In this document: positions 61,201 to 64,000 of the stretch, piece after piece
Numbering within the stretch: position 1 is the stretch's first letter
Layout: every line of letters begins with the position of its first letter
From: Monarcha castaneiventris obscurior
Taxonomy: Eukaryota > Chordata > Aves > Passeriformes > Monarchidae
DNA length: 64,000 bases
Direction of reading: 5' to 3'
Assembly: GCA_026261815.1 (NCBI GenBank)
Contig: JAMPIT010000417.1
Coordinates: forward strand, 6,791,501 to 6,855,500
Position numbers and translations under genes: made by a program
The notes under the pieces: model-generated
What the model saw: the letters and a program-made list of their open reading frames with translations, nothing else
Database searches by the model: none
What the model was told of the DNA's origin: nothing

Positions 61201-63156
61201 AAAAGAACAGCAATTTTAAACAGACATGCAGTGCTCTACAGAATTTTGTTTTGTTTCTTTGCTTCTTAATTGATTGTGAATTCTCTATAGTACACACTAT
61301 ATAATCTCAATTCTGGGATTTTAAAAAAAATTCTGTTCTTATGCTTATTTTTCTTCTCCTCTTTGTCCTGGGCTTTTGCGTTATGGTGGCAGACAAAGTG
61401 GCTGCTTTTAATAAGAGACTGCTCCACTCCTCCCAGTTCTCCTTGGAGAGAGGCAGTCACTGTTTGCTGTGGTTGTTGATTTAGTGCCTGGGAAGAATGA
61501 GGTTTTTTTGGACCCCTTCCTCATCTCTCTCTTGCTAAGGGAGCCTGCGTCATTGAGAAATGTTTAACCTTCTGGCCCTGAAGCAGGACTGGAAACTTTG
61601 CTGCAAAATCTAGAAGCTAAAACTGGATCTTGAAAATGTTATTTATGTGAACTACTCTTTCCTTTGATTTAATTGGGACAGGAGATTGCAGAGCTTGATT
61701 TAGAATTTTGAGTAGCAACTAATTTGGAGAGTTAGCAGGGGGGAAAATAATTTCTTCAGTGAAAAATGGTGAGTAACTGATTTAAAGGAAGAGGAGAGAA
61801 GAGCTGGGGGCAGAAAACGGAAAAGTGTGGGAGGAGGACTGAGTGGAGGAAAATGTCCTAAGATCATAATTCTAGCATTGTAGAGTACTTGAGTAGCTCT
61901 TTTTAACTTGTATGAGGAGGCTGGCTGTGCATAATTTTATTCCTATAACATAAGTTGGTTGTGGAGAGCCAGGGGCCTAAATTGTGGTGGGAACCTTGTT
62001 TCCAGGGGGTTGATTTAATATGAGATGCTGCTTCTTGTATATGTCTTATTTTCCCAGACTGTCCACTTTTTTCCTTCTGCCTCCCCCCCATCCTGGACCA
62101 GAAGGGTTCTTCTAACACTTCTGCAGAATTTCCAGATGTCTGGCTGCCCTGCTGGAACTACGCTCCATTAACTGAGAGGGAAGAAGACATTCAGAAATCC
62201 CAAACATTTCTGCAGCATAACCATAATAAATCTGACATATCATGAAGCTGTTGTGCTTGTGCTAATTAAGTATCTAGTGTGCTTGTAGTACAGAGTAATC
62301 CTGATGTGCCCACAGAGTGTTGATTTTATTTCACATGCTCTGGCTATCTATACACAGCACATGCCTGTATGTTTATCTTCAGGATACTCCAAACAGAAAT
62401 GTGGCAGCTCTGGCTCTTGGGACCCAATCTCTTTATGGTGAAGAGATTGAAACTGAAATGAAGAAACTTGACTCAAGGGTGAAATAATGAAATTCAAGAA
62501 ACAATTTAAACTGACCCAATGATTTGTCCTGACCAGCGGGAGGGAGGGGAAGGGGTTGTACTTTCCTTCACTCGTGTTTTGCAGCAGCTCAGTGCACCTG
62601 CTGCTTAGCCCCAGCTAGCTTGGACAATTGGACTTTTTTGTGAGAAGTCTAATTCACTTTTGAAAACAAACCCATCGAAACCCCCTCACTTTTCTGATGG
62701 ATCAGTGAGCCTAATTAACTCACTGAACTTTTTTATGAAACCTAGAGCCCTCAAAAAGAAGGAATGATGAGGGGATAAGGCTAGGTTATTTCATCTGGCT
62801 TGAGTAATGCCACTTAAACTCTGTACTGAACCGTGAAGCTGAGGAAGCTTCAACAGTTTCAACTCTGAAGTCCTAAGTAGGGTGAGAAAACTACTGAACT
62901 CTGGGTCATGGAACCTATAAACAGTTGCAGTGGCTGGGTAGTAAGTCCAGGAGACAGAAAAGATTGGACAGCAATGGTAGAATATTAAGAAATATATTAA
63001 ATTAGAAGTGAGTGATTTTTAGGAGAATATTAAAAATATATGCAGTTCCCCAGTATGAGGTTTGTCATGTTAGAATGTGCTTTGTTTTTACTCTGAGGTT
63101 GCTACATATCTATGAATGGACAAACAAGTCCCTGGAAGAAGGGTGGTTACACATCT

Positions 63157-63633
63157 CTCACAGAATGGTTGAAGCTGGAATAAAACTCTGGAAGTCATCT
63201 TCCCCAACCCCCCTGCTCAAACAGGTTCACCATGTCCCTCCTGTACTGGCGACCTCGGAGCCTGAGCCAGCACTCCAGGGGTGGCCTCATGAGGGCTGAG
63301 CAGAGAAGAAGGATCACCTCCCTTGATCTGCTGGGAGCATTCCTCCTAGTGCAGCCAAGGATACTTTCCTTAGCCTTTTTGTCCCGGGGCACGTTGCTGT
63401 CTCATGTTCAACTTGGTGTCCAGGGGGATCCCCAGGCCCTTTTCTGCCAATCTGCTTTGTGGCCGCTTAGCCCCCAGCATGTGCTGATGCACGCTCTGGG
63501 CCTGGCCAGTCAGCCAGTTTTCAGTCCACCTCACCTGACTCATACTTCCATCAGCTTCTCTGGGAGGGTCTCACAGTGCCAAAGCCTCACTAAGTCAGGG
63601 CAGACAATATCCACTGCACTCTCTTTCACCAGG
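63157..63633 (-). mobile_element. CR1 LINE, minus strand, internally deleted
   Basis: The plus strand begins with a CR1 3' end in reverse (CTCACAGAATGGTTGAAGCTG, then CCAACCCCCCTGCTCAAACAGG). Near 63227-63231 it jumps to reverse-transcriptase sequence, starting at CATGTCCCTCCTGTACTGG and continuing through CACTCCAGGGGTGGCCTCAT and GGATCACCTCCCTTGATCTG to the CAGTTTTCAGTCCACCTCAC and CAATATCCACTGCACTCTC region. The usual several hundred bases between these parts are missing. No tail repeat survives beyond the AGAATGG end. The copy is noncoding and lies within MRTFA intron 3. Confidence 0.9.
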
Positions 63634-64000
63634 TCTGTCTCTCCACACTGTAGCTGAAACCTAAAGGCAGTTTTGCTGTCGTGCCCAGGGAAAATATTTT
63701 CTGATAGGAGAGAATTGTGAGTTCATAGTAAATTCTGGCCTTACTATAGCATAGCTGCTAAAAGTAAGCATATGGCAATGTCTGTACTGTTAAAATTGGC
63801 TTTGTTCTGAAGAGTTTGTTCATAAGTGACTTCTGGTAAGCCGGCTGTTAGATGTACTGGCAGCGAACAGCCAAGTCCTGTCAGATCATAATGACTGGCA
63901 GCCATATAAAAAACATTTTTTCCTTTGCATGTTTGTCTATACAATTAGATATTCCACCTGTTTGCTTTTATGCAGTCCCACTTTCATGGTCCCTCTCTTG
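63634..64000 (+). other. MRTFA: MRTFA intron 3, final stretch
   Basis: AT-rich intronic sequence with no exon or repeat that I can recognise; the window ends inside the intron. Confidence 0.6.

Larger units (their letters stand above)
44866..63156 (+). other. MRTFA: MRTFA intron 3 (to the terminal CR1)
   Basis: The intron starts with GTAAG and has not ended at the window edge. Contents I can name are an A19 tract, a T-rich GGTGTTTTT tract, a 20-bp tandem duplication, a pair of similar old repeats near 51.7 and 54.8 kb, a purine-rich stretch at about 55380-55560 and one exon-like segment at 58090. The RPEL1 exon lies further on. Open frames of 60-128 codons are scattered here without motif or splice support. 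Confidence 0.75.
26170..64000 (+). other. MRTFA: MRTFA (MKL1/MAL) gene, 5' part, continues past window
   Basis: Myocardin-related transcription factor A binds G-actin through N-terminal RPEL motifs; when actin polymerises it enters the nucleus and coactivates SRF at cytoskeletal and muscle genes. This window carries only the promoter, two probable 5'-UTR exons and the N-terminal coding exon. Inferred introns are 26285-34735, 34800-44603, and one from 44866 to beyond the end of the window. The RPEL, basic, SAP, leucine-zipper and activation-domain exons are not here. I searched for the RPEL1 exon (QLKLQQRR-like) and for the alternative short-isoform start exon and saw neither. Large 5' introns fit the mammalian gene. 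Confidence 0.88.

Noticed and set aside
44866..64000. RPEL1 exon or short-isoform first exon of MRTFA
   Set aside because: I looked for QLKLQQRR-like and MTLLEPEM-like coding sequence and found neither, so the intron is taken to extend beyond the window.

Overview
The window looks like avian nuclear DNA. It carries several decayed CR1 LINEs, the dominant avian retroposon, including recognisable reverse-transcriptase and 3'-UTR pieces. It also has a solo endogenous-retrovirus LTR of a kind familiar from songbird-like genomes, very little satellite, long AT-rich introns and one classical CpG-island promoter. The species cannot be named from the sequence.

Layout: positions 1-26 kb are mostly gene-free flank with three CR1 fragments (2956-3284 +, 7972-8326 -, 9083-9450 -), an LTR with matching target-site duplications (6328-6793 -) and an orphan mini CpG island (14862-15017). 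The most informative object there is a broken G-protein-coupled-receptor exon on the minus strand at 17150-17988. It aligns piecewise with melanin-concentrating hormone receptor 1 (MCHR1) from TM1 to the C-terminal tail, but has a stop at the DRY arginine, a deletion of much of TM2, frameshifts and no NPxxY. In mammals MCHR1 lies head-to-head with MRTFA, so position supports the call.

From 26 kb to the end, the window holds the 5' part of MRTFA (MKL1/MAL), the actin-regulated SRF coactivator, on the plus strand. There is a CpG-island promoter (about 25.65-26.66 kb), a probable 5'-UTR exon ending at 26284, a probable second exon at 34736-34799 with two tandem donors, and an N-terminal coding exon at 44604-44865. 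That exon has no in-frame ATG. It begins the known full-length MRTF-A N terminus at a leucine codon (CTG at 44649) and ends in the phase needed to join the first RPEL motif, which lies beyond the window. Everything after 44866 is intron.

The intronic and flanking DNA holds a few items worth a second look. A roughly 190-bp sequence at the upstream edge of the CpG island is matched, inverted and followed by a poly(A) tract, by a CpG-depleted copy in MRTFA intron 1. There is also a pair of related old repeats in intron 3, and a 1.1-kb stretch in intron 2 with reversed strand composition. No operons, CRISPR arrays or RNA genes were seen. Apart from MRTFA and the MCHR1 relic I found no supportable protein-coding gene; the many other open frames look like chance.
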